Part shown: piece by piece, positions 15,888-23,246 of the stretch
How the letters are laid out: the number at the start of each line of letters is the position of its first letter
How positions within the stretch are numbered: the stretch's first letter is position 1
NCBI GenBank assembly: GCA_035625915.1
Contig: DASPOR010000171.1
Span: forward strand, 1-36,580
Length of the DNA stretch: 36,580 nt
Direction of reading: 5' to 3'
Source of the DNA: Alphaproteobacteria bacterium
Lineage (GTDB): Bacteria > Pseudomonadota > Alphaproteobacteria > JACZXZ01
Notes under the pieces: generated by a model
Database searches by the model: none
What the model saw: the letters and a program-made list of their open reading frames with translations, nothing else
Told to the model about the DNA's origin: nothing
Made by a program: the position numbers and the translations under genes

Positions 15888-16457
15888 ATGGAGAGCACCG
15901 TACTCGCTTGCTTCATCGACGATTGTCGGCAGCTGGCACACGAAAATCCCGTGCCGGCCGATTGTGTGCTTGCGACGGCGCCGCTCATGCATCGCCTTTT
16001 GACGAAGGCCGAAGGCTTCCTACGGCCCGAGCATTTCCGGGCCGATTCGGCACATTACTCCCGCAACGCCATCCATATCGCCGAGGACAAGAGCCTTTCG
16101 CTTTTCGCGCTCGTTTGGAGTCCCGGGCAGTGGACGCCGATCCACGATCACGGGAGTTGGGGCGTCGTCGGCGTTTTGCGCGGTGTGCTGGAGGAACGCA
16201 ACTACATTCGGACCGATCGTGGCGACGGCGGGGACGAGGGAATCGTGCTCCAACGGGGCGGGGTCATTCTGCTCGGCGAAGGCACCGTGACGAGTTTCGT
16301 GCCGAACCCGGACCACATCCATATTACCGGCGTCCCCGAAACGCGGGGGCAAGTCGTAAGCCTCCACCTCTACGGGCGGCAGATGGACAGCTTCCACATC
16401 TATGACGTCGGGCAGGGGACGCGAAAACGCGTCCATGTCGCCTACAACGAAAGTTGA
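15888..16457 (+). CDS. Thiol (cysteine) dioxygenase, cupin fold
   Basis: A 189-residue single-domain cupin of the cysteine dioxygenase type, which uses Fe(II) and oxygen to turn a thiol into a sulfinate. The iron ligands are read as His86, His88 (in TPIHDHGSWG) and His143 (PDHIHITG). The Ser-His-Tyr active-site set appears as SLHLYG (Ser158, His160, Tyr162). Arg59 in HYSRNAIH matches the carboxylate-binding Arg of true cysteine dioxygenases, whereas the loop around HDHGSWGVVGVLRG resembles the 3-mercaptopropionate enzymes. No Cys is present at the position of the Cys-Tyr crosslink (Val93). An in-frame TTG at 15882 is possible; the ATG at 15888 was chosen. It follows the LysR gene and may be controlled by it. 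Confidence 0.82.
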   Translation: MESTVLACFIDDCRQLAHENPVPADCVLATAPLMHRLLTKAEGFLRPEHFRADSAHYSRNAIHIAEDKSLSLFALVWSPGQWTPIHDHGSWGVVGVLRGVLEERNYIRTDRGDGGDEGIVLQRGGVILLGEGTVTSFVPNPDHIHITGVPETRGQVVSLHLYGRQMDSFHIYDVGQGTRKRVHVAYNES

Positions 16458-16483
16458 GGATCGGTTGCCAGCACCAGGAACGC

Positions 16484-17623
16484 TCAGTCGCAAATTGCCT
16501 TGAGCGCCTTCCAGTCTTTATCGCCGAGTGCGGTCCGGCCTTCTGCTGGCGCCAGGGCCGCGAGCCTTGCGCGCTCTTCAGTCGCCGGATGGCTCGCAAG
16601 GAACGAGGCCACATCACTATAGGCGCCCTCTCTTTCCAGCAGGCGCTTGAAAAATTGAGCGAAAGGGCCGGGATTGAGGCTGGCACCTTCCAAAAGCATG
16701 ATCCCGCGCGCATCCGCAGCACGCTCAGCATCGCGGCTGTAACGCGCCGAGATCATCGCCTGGCCCATGCCGGCCATGGCCGAGCCGCCGAAGACGTCGC
16801 CTAAAACCAGACCGACCAGGAATGCGTTTGCGCTGCGCTCGATCGCGATCTCGATTGGATGATGCAATTCGATGTGCGCCATTTCGTGGGCCATCACCCC
16901 GGCGAATTCGTTCGGCGTCTTTACGAAATCGATCAGCCCCCGAAAAACCAGGATCTGGCCGCCGGGGAGGGCCATGGCATTCAAAATGGGGCTGTTGACG
17001 ACGCGGATACGCACAGGAATCGATACGTGGAGTTGCGCTTCAATCGGACCGGCAAGTTGCTTCAGGGCCGCGATACCTTGCGAGGCACGACATTCGCGCG
17101 ATTTGACTTTGGCGGATTGATCCGTCTCCGATTTTGTTTTGAGATCGTCGAGCCGACTCACGATCGAAATGATGGCATTAGCGGTCTCGTTACCCAAGTG
17201 CGCCTCAAGTTCAGGCGAGACCCAATCGGCGGCCTGACGCGCAAGAAGGGGCAGGAGGACGAAGAAAACGAAGGCGAAGGAGGCGAGCGCCGCCGCCGAG
17301 CCAATGGCCACCGCGCGCCAGCTCGGTCCTTTATAGGCGATTTTGCGAAGTGCCGGGCAAAGCCGCTCAAGTGCCGCAAGCGCACCGGGCGTCGTGATCG
17401 TGAGGCGGTCCGGATGCTCGGCGCGTGCAAGCCGAAGGTGGTCGTGGGCTCCGCCCCGCTCGATAAAGCGCACTTCGTCAAGCGGCCAGGACGTGTGGGT
17501 TTGGCCTTCGGCGCCGCGTATTTCGAGGTCCCTCGCGGAAACAGCGACACGCACGACGTACGCAGCCGCGACAAGGCCGTCGTTGTACCGCCCGTCCCAA
17601 TGCTCAGGCGCCCGATCCGTCAT
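16484..17623 (-). CDS. M48-family membrane-anchored metallopeptidase
   Basis: A 379-residue protein. Residues 1-95 form a beta-rich domain (GLVAAAYVVRVAVSARDLEIRG start) like the N-terminal domain of other M48 proteins paired with DUF898. One membrane span lies at about 104-127 (VAIGSAAALASFAFVFFVLL). The M48 zinc peptidase domain follows, with HEMAH (246-250), Glu247 as catalytic base and Glu300 in YSRDAERAADARG as third zinc ligand. NSPILNAMALPGGQILVFRGL is the conserved substrate-strand region. It probably degrades or processes envelope proteins. It lies 18 bases after the DUF898 gene, so both are cotranscribed and likely cooperate. Confidence 0.87.
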   Translation of the reverse strand: MTDRAPEHWDGRYNDGLVAAAYVVRVAVSARDLEIRGAEGQTHTSWPLDEVRFIERGGAHDHLRLARAEHPDRLTITTPGALAALERLCPALRKIAYKGPSWRAVAIGSAAALASFAFVFFVLLPLLARQAADWVSPELEAHLGNETANAIISIVSRLDDLKTKSETDQSAKVKSRECRASQGIAALKQLAGPIEAQLHVSIPVRIRVVNSPILNAMALPGGQILVFRGLIDFVKTPNEFAGVMAHEMAHIELHHPIEIAIERSANAFLVGLVLGDVFGGSAMAGMGQAMISARYSRDAERAADARGIMLLEGASLNPGPFAQFFKRLLEREGAYSDVASFLASHPATEERARLAALAPAEGRTALGDKDWKALKAICD

Positions 17624-17641
17624 ATCCGGGCCGGGGATTGA

Positions 17642-18925
17642 TCAACCCACCCCAATGCCGACGTCGAAAGCGTCTGCCAGTCCTTCAGCGAATCTCGGGT
17701 CCTGGCGCGTCGATTGGGCGAGCCGCGAAAATTCGCCGGCATTCTCGATCGTCATGGTCGTCGCAAAATGGCGGACGAGGCTCACCTGGAGCCAGCAATA
17801 GAACAAAAGACTTCGGGCAGGAAAATAGAAGACGATCACGATCACCCCAACCAAGGCGTAGATCGGTCCGAATGCGGCGGCGGCGGCCAACGGATCGGTT
17901 TGTGGGGAAATGTCAGCGAGAGAGGAAGGCGATACCACACCAGCCACAATGAACGCGATGATTCCCGACAAGATCAGCAGCCCAATCACACTAAGCACAT
18001 AGCCGATGAGGTATCCCACGACCGGGCCGGTCGTAACTTCGGACTTGAGGCGAATTTCGCCCAAACTTGTCGAGTTCGCGAAGTAGCGGAATTTGGCAAC
18101 GCCATACCAAACCACGGCCGGAATGCCGGCAAAGATCATGACGAGCAAAAGCAGGAACGCCTCGGGATGTGGCGGCAATCCCGGTCCTACACCCGTACGG
18201 ACATTGCCCGCGACCAAAAAGTGACCAACGAGCCAGGACCAGTTTGCGGCGTAAATCACGACCACCGGCAGAAGATATAGGGTGTACACCACGAGCATAC
18301 GAAGGAATAGCTTGGAGCCGGAGGCCTCGAGCCGAAACCGGCTATTGCCGAACCAGGTGTTGTTCATCTTGTGCCGCTCGAGCCCCACCTCCATCCAAGG
18401 CGAAGCGAGGCCGAGCGTAATCACGGACATCACGGTATAGAGTGCCGCAAGTCCGACATAGCGCCAGGTCGAACCCGTCTGACCGGCACGGATGCCGCGC
18501 CACATAGTGCGCGTAAGCCGATAGCGCCGGGCGCGATAAACGGCGAAATGAATGAGAACGAACAGCACCGCTACATAGCCAAGTAACAAGATCGAGATCG
18601 CGACGGGATTGCCAAGCAATATCCGCTGCAACACGTAATAGGCGACGGCGAGAGGTGCGAGGACCGCGACCACAATGAGAAAGCCGACAAAAAGCTCCCG
18701 GCCCGTGCCGCTGTACTCGAGCGGCTCACCGAGGATCGTAATGTTGCTCCAGAAGTAACGTCGAATACGCGTCCTCGCCCAAAAGCGATAAATGCCGAGC
18801 GTGACAGTCGTCAGAAGAATGTTGCCTAGAACCATCTTCCATAGTCCGGCTCTATTCAAAAACCCCACATTGGACCATGCCGATCCCGCTGCCTCGGGAC
18901 CGACCCCTGCCGTACCCATATTCAT
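17642..18925 (-). CDS. DUF898 (YjgN-like) multi-span inner-membrane protein
   Basis: A 427-residue integral membrane protein with several hydrophobic spans. The repeated signature TLGIYRFWARTRIRRYFW near residue 41, and its later echo TLGLASPWMEVGLERHKMNN, are characteristic of DUF898/YjgN proteins, as is the FRYFANSTSLGEIRLKSE segment. The function is unknown. It is the first gene of a two-gene operon with the M48 peptidase, an arrangement that recurs in proteobacteria and suggests a membrane quality-control role. The ATG at 18925 is chosen because the conserved part starts soon after. Confidence 0.86.
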   Translation of the reverse strand: MNMGTAGVGPEAAGSAWSNVGFLNRAGLWKMVLGNILLTTVTLGIYRFWARTRIRRYFWSNITILGEPLEYSGTGRELFVGFLIVVAVLAPLAVAYYVLQRILLGNPVAISILLLGYVAVLFVLIHFAVYRARRYRLTRTMWRGIRAGQTGSTWRYVGLAALYTVMSVITLGLASPWMEVGLERHKMNNTWFGNSRFRLEASGSKLFLRMLVVYTLYLLPVVVIYAANWSWLVGHFLVAGNVRTGVGPGLPPHPEAFLLLLVMIFAGIPAVVWYGVAKFRYFANSTSLGEIRLKSEVTTGPVVGYLIGYVLSVIGLLILSGIIAFIVAGVVSPSSLADISPQTDPLAAAAAFGPIYALVGVIVIVFYFPARSLLFYCWLQVSLVRHFATTMTIENAGEFSRLAQSTRQDPRFAEGLADAFDVGIGVG

Positions 18926-19080
18926 GATGCGTAACCTCCACGAGCGCTGCGGCGTTCAGACGCAACCGTTCAGCGCGCGCCATGTAGCATGGCCGTCCGC
19001 AGGGATGGAAGTCCTAAAGGGAGATTAATAGGCAGGAAATTAAATTAGAAATTGTAGATACAATGGCCGACGGAGACGCT

Positions 19081-20139
19081 TCATATCGCCTCGGCAATCG
19101 CCCCGCCCATCTCAATCGTGGTGGCTTGCCCGCCCATGTCGCGCGTTCGCACATCGCTCTGGCCGAGCACTTTCTCGATTGCGGTCTCGATGGCCCGCGC
19201 GGCCGCCTTCTCCCCCAAATGGTCGAGCATCATCGCACCCGACCAGATTTGGCCGATCGGGTTTGCGATGCCGCGGCCGGCGATGTCGGGGGCCGAGCCG
19301 TGCACCGGTTCGAAGCAGGAGGGATATTCGCGCTCCGGGTTGATGTTGCCGCCGGGTGCTATCGCGATCGTTCCCGTGACCGCTGGACCGAGGTCGGACA
19401 GGATGTCGCCGAAGAGATTCGAGCCGACCACCACGTCGAACCAGTCCGGGTGCAGCACGAAATGCGCGGTCAGAATATCGATGTGGAACTGCTCCGACTT
19501 GATGCCGGGATATTCCGCCGCGATCGCGCGAAATCGCTCGTCCCAATAGGGCATCGTATGCTTGATACCGTTCGATTTGGTGGCGGAGGTCACGCGCTTT
19601 TTCGAGCGGGTCTTCGCCAGCTCGAAGGCGTAGCGCATGATCCGGTCGACCCCCTTGCGGGTGAAAACGGTCTCCTGCAAAACCATTTCCTCGGAAGTTC
19701 CTGGGTTCATCCGCCCGCCGATGTCGGAATACTCGCCCTCATTGTTCTCGCGCACGATGTAGAAATCGATTTCACCCACTTCGCGATCGCGCAGCGGGCT
19801 CCGCACACCCTTGAGAAGGCGCACGGGGCGGAGATTGACATATTGCTTGAAGCCACGTCGGATCGGGATCAGAAGCTGCCAGAGCGAGACATGGTCCGGC
19901 ACCCCCGGAAACCCAATGGCACCCAAGAAAATTGCATCGAAATCGCGCAACTGATCGAGCCCGTCGGCGGGCATCATGCTGCCTGTTTTCTTGTAGTGCT
20001 CGCAACTCCACGGGAAGTGCGTCCAGGCGAAATCGATACCGAAGCGCCGTCCAGCGACCTCAAGGGCCTTGATACCCTCCGGCACCACCTCATTACCGAT
20101 GCCGTCGCCGGGGATGACGGCGATCCTGTATTTGCTCAA
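19081..20139 (-). CDS. Tartrate / D-malate dehydrogenase-type decarboxylating enzyme
   Basis: A 352-residue member of the isocitrate/isopropylmalate dehydrogenase fold. It starts SKYRIAVIPGDGIGNEVVPE, with the decarboxylating-dehydrogenase motifs LLKGVRSPL, IDFYIVRENNEGEYSDIGG and SNLFGDILSDLGPAVTGTI (metal-binding Asp residues) and FEPVHGSAPDIAG. The residues around IVRENNEGEYS and the substrate loop favour the tartrate dehydrogenase/decarboxylase and D-malate dehydrogenase group over LeuB. Reaction: NAD-dependent oxidation of tartrate or D-malate. The start is a TTG at 20139 with AAGGAGA upstream; the frame stays open further upstream but is not conserved there. It follows the PhzF-like gene by about 104 bases on the same strand. 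Confidence 0.85.
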   Translation of the reverse strand: MSKYRIAVIPGDGIGNEVVPEGIKALEVAGRRFGIDFAWTHFPWSCEHYKKTGSMMPADGLDQLRDFDAIFLGAIGFPGVPDHVSLWQLLIPIRRGFKQYVNLRPVRLLKGVRSPLRDREVGEIDFYIVRENNEGEYSDIGGRMNPGTSEEMVLQETVFTRKGVDRIMRYAFELAKTRSKKRVTSATKSNGIKHTMPYWDERFRAIAAEYPGIKSEQFHIDILTAHFVLHPDWFDVVVGSNLFGDILSDLGPAVTGTIAIAPGGNINPEREYPSCFEPVHGSAPDIAGRGIANPIGQIWSGAMMLDHLGEKAAARAIETAIEKVLGQSDVRTRDMGGQATTIEMGGAIAEAI

Positions 20140-20243
20140 TGGCGTCTCCTTCCCTGATTTTCGCGCGCAAGGCCGACGCGAGCACCGCTCCACGACCCGA
20201 TATAGCAGCCTTTCATGACCCGCGCACTGCGCAACGGCGCCAT

Positions 20244-21032
20244 TCAGATCGACAGCATTCCGTTCGAGATAACGACACAATCGCCCGATAGGTGAACGCG
20301 CGCACCGCGATCCTCGAGCCACAGCTCGCCCCCTCGTTTTGAGAGTTGCCGCGCGAAGAGGTTGCGCTTTGCGAGCCGTTTCGCCCAATAGGGTACCAGG
20401 ACGCAATGGGACGACCCCGTGACCTGATCTTCCGGAACGCCGATCTTGGGGGCGAAGAAGCGCGATACGAAATCAGCACCACCACCACGCTCGCCCGGTG
20501 CCGTTACGATGACCGAATGAAAGGGCAGAGCTGCGACGCGCGCTATGTTGGGGGCGAGTTCCTTGATTTGCCGTTCGGACTCGAAAAGCGCCATGGCGCG
20601 ATCGGCCTCCCACAATTCGAGCGGCTTAGCACCGAGCGCTTCGGCAACGATCTCCGGATCGTGCTGCCTGACGAGCGGGAGCGCTGGGAAATCGAGCACT
20701 GGGCGACTGTCGTTCACGGACACGTCGAGTGGGCCACTTCGACACATAAACCGCGCACTTGTGCGAGTCGGTTCCAGGATTTTGAAGAGGACATAGCTCG
20801 ACGCCATCGTGCCGTGACCGCACAGTTCGAGTTCGACGGAGGGCGTGAACCAGCGAATTTCGAAAGCGCCATTCTTGCCCACGAAAAACGCCGTGGCCGG
20901 TTGATTGGTCTCGATCGCGATCGATCGTAGCACCGATTCATCCAGCCAATTTTCAAGCGGACATACCCCAGCCGGGTTTCCGGCGAACGGTCGGGAAGTG
21001 AAGGCATCGATTTGATAAAGACGGATGTTCAT
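20244..21032 (-). CDS. PhzF-family isomerase-like protein with altered active site
   Basis: A 262-residue protein with the double hot-dog-like PhzF fold. The conserved segments are FTSRPFAGNPAGVCPL, WFTPSVELELCGHGTMAS and VPEDQVTGSSHCVLVPYWA. Family enzymes isomerise or cyclise small metabolites; PhzF itself acts in phenazine synthesis. The catalytic Glu of PhzF, normally in an N(L/Q)SE(T/S) motif, is replaced: the sequence reads ETNQPATAFF, with Ala46 at that place. The usual DPVTGSAH is QVTGSSH here. Activity may therefore be changed or lost. It follows alaX by 40 bases on the same strand. Confidence 0.84.
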   Translation of the reverse strand: MNIRLYQIDAFTSRPFAGNPAGVCPLENWLDESVLRSIAIETNQPATAFFVGKNGAFEIRWFTPSVELELCGHGTMASSYVLFKILEPTRTSARFMCRSGPLDVSVNDSRPVLDFPALPLVRQHDPEIVAEALGAKPLELWEADRAMALFESERQIKELAPNIARVAALPFHSVIVTAPGERGGGADFVSRFFAPKIGVPEDQVTGSSHCVLVPYWAKRLAKRNLFARQLSKRGGELWLEDRGARVHLSGDCVVISNGMLSI

Positions 21033-21072
21033 GGTTCTTCTTTTGATTGTGGGAGACGACGCGGCGGTATTT

Positions 21073-21780
21073 TTATTCGGAGAGGGCTATGTTGACGCGC
21101 CGGTTATGCTTGCCCTTGTTCTCGATCTTGCCTATGGCGACGCGTCCGATCTCGCCCGTCCGCGCCACGTGGGTGCCGCCGCAAGGCTGAAGATCCACAT
21201 CTTGAATATCGAGCAGGCGCACCCGCCCCTGCCCGCTCGGCGGTTTGACCGACATCGTCCGGACTAGCTCCGGTTTGGCTTCCAATTCGGCGTCGGTGAT
21301 CCAACGCACGCCGACGGGATGATCGGCGGCTATCAGCGCGTTGAGTTTTTCCGCGATCGCATCCTTGTCGAGTGGGTCTTGTGTGTCGAAATCGAGTCGG
21401 CCCTTGCCGTCGCTGATTTGCCCGCCGGTAACGCCCGCTGGAATCACGGCGCACAAAAGATGAAGTGCCGTGTGCACGCGCATATGCCGGTACCGACGAT
21501 CCCAGTCGACTTCAGCCACCACTTTGTCGCCCACCCGCAAGCCTGCTTGACCGGGCTCCGGGATGTGGAGGATTTCGCCCGCCACTTCGCCCTTGCGGGT
21601 GTCTGCGATGCGCACAGCACTCCCGTCGGGCGACGTCAGCGTCCCCGAATCACCGGGCTGGCCGCCGCCCATGACATAGAACACCGTCCGGTCGAGCCCG
21701 ATCCCCCGTTCATCGACGCACGTCACCGTTGCCTCGCAGCGCTTGAGGTAGTGGTCTTGCCGGAACAACTCTTCCGTCAC
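21073..21780 (-). CDS. alaX: Alanyl-tRNA editing protein AlaX (type II)
   Basis: A 235-residue free-standing relative of the AlaRS editing domain, which hydrolyses Ser- or Gly-tRNA(Ala). The glycine-rich motif FYVMGGGQPGDSG, the zinc ligands His103 and His107 (RVHTALHLL), and Cys200/His204 in QPCGGTHVA are all present. The length and glycine motif fit the type II group. It lies 17 bases after the threonine dehydratase-like gene, suggesting one message with it and phzF. The ATG at 21780 has a weak GGAGG region about 9 nt before it. Confidence 0.92.
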   Translation of the reverse strand: MTEELFRQDHYLKRCEATVTCVDERGIGLDRTVFYVMGGGQPGDSGTLTSPDGSAVRIADTRKGEVAGEILHIPEPGQAGLRVGDKVVAEVDWDRRYRHMRVHTALHLLCAVIPAGVTGGQISDGKGRLDFDTQDPLDKDAIAEKLNALIAADHPVGVRWITDAELEAKPELVRTMSVKPPSGQGRVRLLDIQDVDLQPCGGTHVARTGEIGRVAIGKIENKGKHNRRVNIALSE

Positions 21781-21797
21781 GTCTATCCTCCCTATTT

Positions 21798-22760
21798 TCA
21801 GCCGCCGTCGGACGCGAGGATCGAGGCATAGGGCTCGCGGTCGATATTTCCACCGGAGAGCACGATGCCGACGCGCTTGCCGGCCATTGTGGCTTTCTCC
21901 TTCAGGAGTGCTGCGAGTGGTGCTGCACCCGCACCTTCGGCCACGTTGTGCGTGTCCGTGAAATAGTGCCGCATCGCTTCCTTGATTTCCTCATCGCTGA
22001 CGACCACGACGCGCTCTGCACCCTTGTTGATCGCTACGACCGCATCGGTCACCGGGACACGGCAAGCAACGCCGTCCGCCATCGTATCCGCTGTGTTGGT
22101 CGAGACCGGCTTCCCCGCGGCGAAGGAAAGTGCGTAGGCCTGAGCGCCCTCCGCGACGACGCCGACGACCTTCGTCTTGAGGCCGAGTGCATCGCGCGCC
22201 TCGATCATGCCCGAAATGCCGGAGCCAAGCCCGATCGGGACATAAACCGTATCGAGGTCCGGCACGCCCTTGAGAAACTCGAGGCTGTAGGTCCCAACCC
22301 CGAGGACGAGCATCGGATGGTAGGAGCGCAACATGTGAAGCTTCCGCGCCTCGGCAAGCTCGACCGCGTATTCGTAGGCGGCCTGGAAATCGTGCCCATG
22401 TTCGACCAGCTCGGCGCCGAGAGCCCGCATGGCGCGGTTCTTTTCGACGCTGTTGCCATGTGGTGCGACAACGACGGCTTTCATGCCGAGCCGGCGGGCC
22501 GCGAAGCCCACGCTTTGACCGTGATTGCCGCGGGTGGCGGTTACAACACCTTTGACTGCCGGCTGCGTGCGCCGCAGGTCATCCATGTAAACGATGCCGC
22601 CGCGCACCTTGAAGGCCCCGATCGGCGTATGGTTTTCGTGCTTGACCCAAACTTCCGCGCCCGCGCGCGCGCAGAGAAGTGGCCAGGAGATCTGCGGTGT
22701 GGGCGCCATCACGCTGTGGACGAGACGCGCCGCATCCTCAATTTGGTTCAACGTGAACAC
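21798..22760 (-). CDS. Threonine/serine dehydratase-like PLP enzyme
   Basis: A 320-residue fold-type II PLP enzyme. The Schiff-base Lys51 lies in PIGAFKVRGG, followed by TATRGNHGQSVGFAAR (phosphate and carboxylate contacts), PIGLGSGISGMIEA and VLSGGNIDRE. The single catalytic domain and length match catabolic threonine ammonia-lyase, serine racemase and threo-3-hydroxyaspartate ammonia-lyase; substrate choice among these is unclear. There is no C-terminal regulatory ACT domain, so it is not biosynthetic IlvA. The start is GTG at 22760, because GAAGGAG lies 6 nt upstream and the protein is conserved from there. It is the first gene of the run with alaX, phzF-like and, further down, the tartrate dehydrogenase-like gene. 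Confidence 0.88.
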   Translation of the reverse strand: MFTLNQIEDAARLVHSVMAPTPQISWPLLCARAGAEVWVKHENHTPIGAFKVRGGIVYMDDLRRTQPAVKGVVTATRGNHGQSVGFAARRLGMKAVVVAPHGNSVEKNRAMRALGAELVEHGHDFQAAYEYAVELAEARKLHMLRSYHPMLVLGVGTYSLEFLKGVPDLDTVYVPIGLGSGISGMIEARDALGLKTKVVGVVAEGAQAYALSFAAGKPVSTNTADTMADGVACRVPVTDAVVAINKGAERVVVVSDEEIKEAMRHYFTDTHNVAEGAGAAPLAALLKEKATMAGKRVGIVLSGGNIDREPYASILASDGG

Positions 22761-22939
22761 GCGATCTCCTTCGCCGCCCGGCGCGTCACAGCTTTCCCCA
22801 CCGTCTTTGCGCAAGTCGCATGCTCGCGACGGTCGGCGCTCTCGAGACGGCCTACGACCTCGCGATTGAAAGGCTAAGAATAGCCGCCACAAGGGCGACC
22901 GTCACGAGCGGGCTACAAATTTGCGGAGCCAAGCCCACC

Positions 22940-23152
22940 CTACAACCGCCAAAATGGTTTGCTCGCTTCCTCGACGGCATTCCCGCGCGTGACGCCGATA
23001 TCGTGAAGCAAATGATCGTCGAGTTCGAAAAGCTCACGGCGAGACCGGCCGCGGCGGTGCCATTCACGCAGGCCATTGAGTATCCGACCCAATCCATTCG
23101 GGAACTGGAACGGCTTGCCGTCGAGAGCGATTGTCAGTTGGATTGTCACCAT
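22940..23152 (-). CDS. DUF1127 domain protein (second copy)
   Basis: About 70 residues, typical for the family. The DUF1127 core covers the C-terminal half (RRELFELDDHLLHDIGVTRG, then NAVEEASKPFW). The preceding stretch is Arg-rich (REWHRRGRSRR). The frame opens with a TTG at 23206, but the ATG at 23152 gives a normal-length protein. The first codons contain two TGACAAT copies that are part of the operator-like cluster shared with the divergent MocR gene. The function is unknown; see the first DUF1127 copy for the family background. Confidence 0.82.
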   Translation of the reverse strand: MVTIQLTIALDGKPFQFPNGLGRILNGLREWHRRGRSRRELFELDDHLLHDIGVTRGNAVEEASKPFWRL

Positions 23153-23202
23153 TTCGCGCCTATAGCGAAGAATCAATCGAGAAAGATTGCACTCATTGAT
23201 CG

Positions 23203-23230
23203 ACAATACTTGACAGAACTACGGTGTCAA
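23203..23230 (-). promoter_or_regulatory. Candidate promoter of the second DUF1127 gene
   Basis: On the minus strand TTGACA (23230-23225), a 16-base spacer and TATTGT (23208-23203) form a good promoter. Both boxes are arms of the operator repeats, so binding would block polymerase directly. Predicted start near 23196 gives a leader of about 44 nt to the ATG. Confidence 0.5.
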
Positions 23231-23245
23231 TGTTTGTATTGTCAC
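23210..23245 (+). promoter_or_regulatory. Candidate MocR promoter giving a leaderless message
   Basis: A perfect TTGACA lies at 23210-23215. The best -10 options fall at 23233-23240 (TTGTAT or TGTATT, spacers 18-19), putting the transcription start at or within a few bases of the ATG at 23247. No ribosome site precedes that ATG, which supports a leaderless message. The -10 choice is uncertain. Confidence 0.4.
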
Positions 23246-23246
23246 C

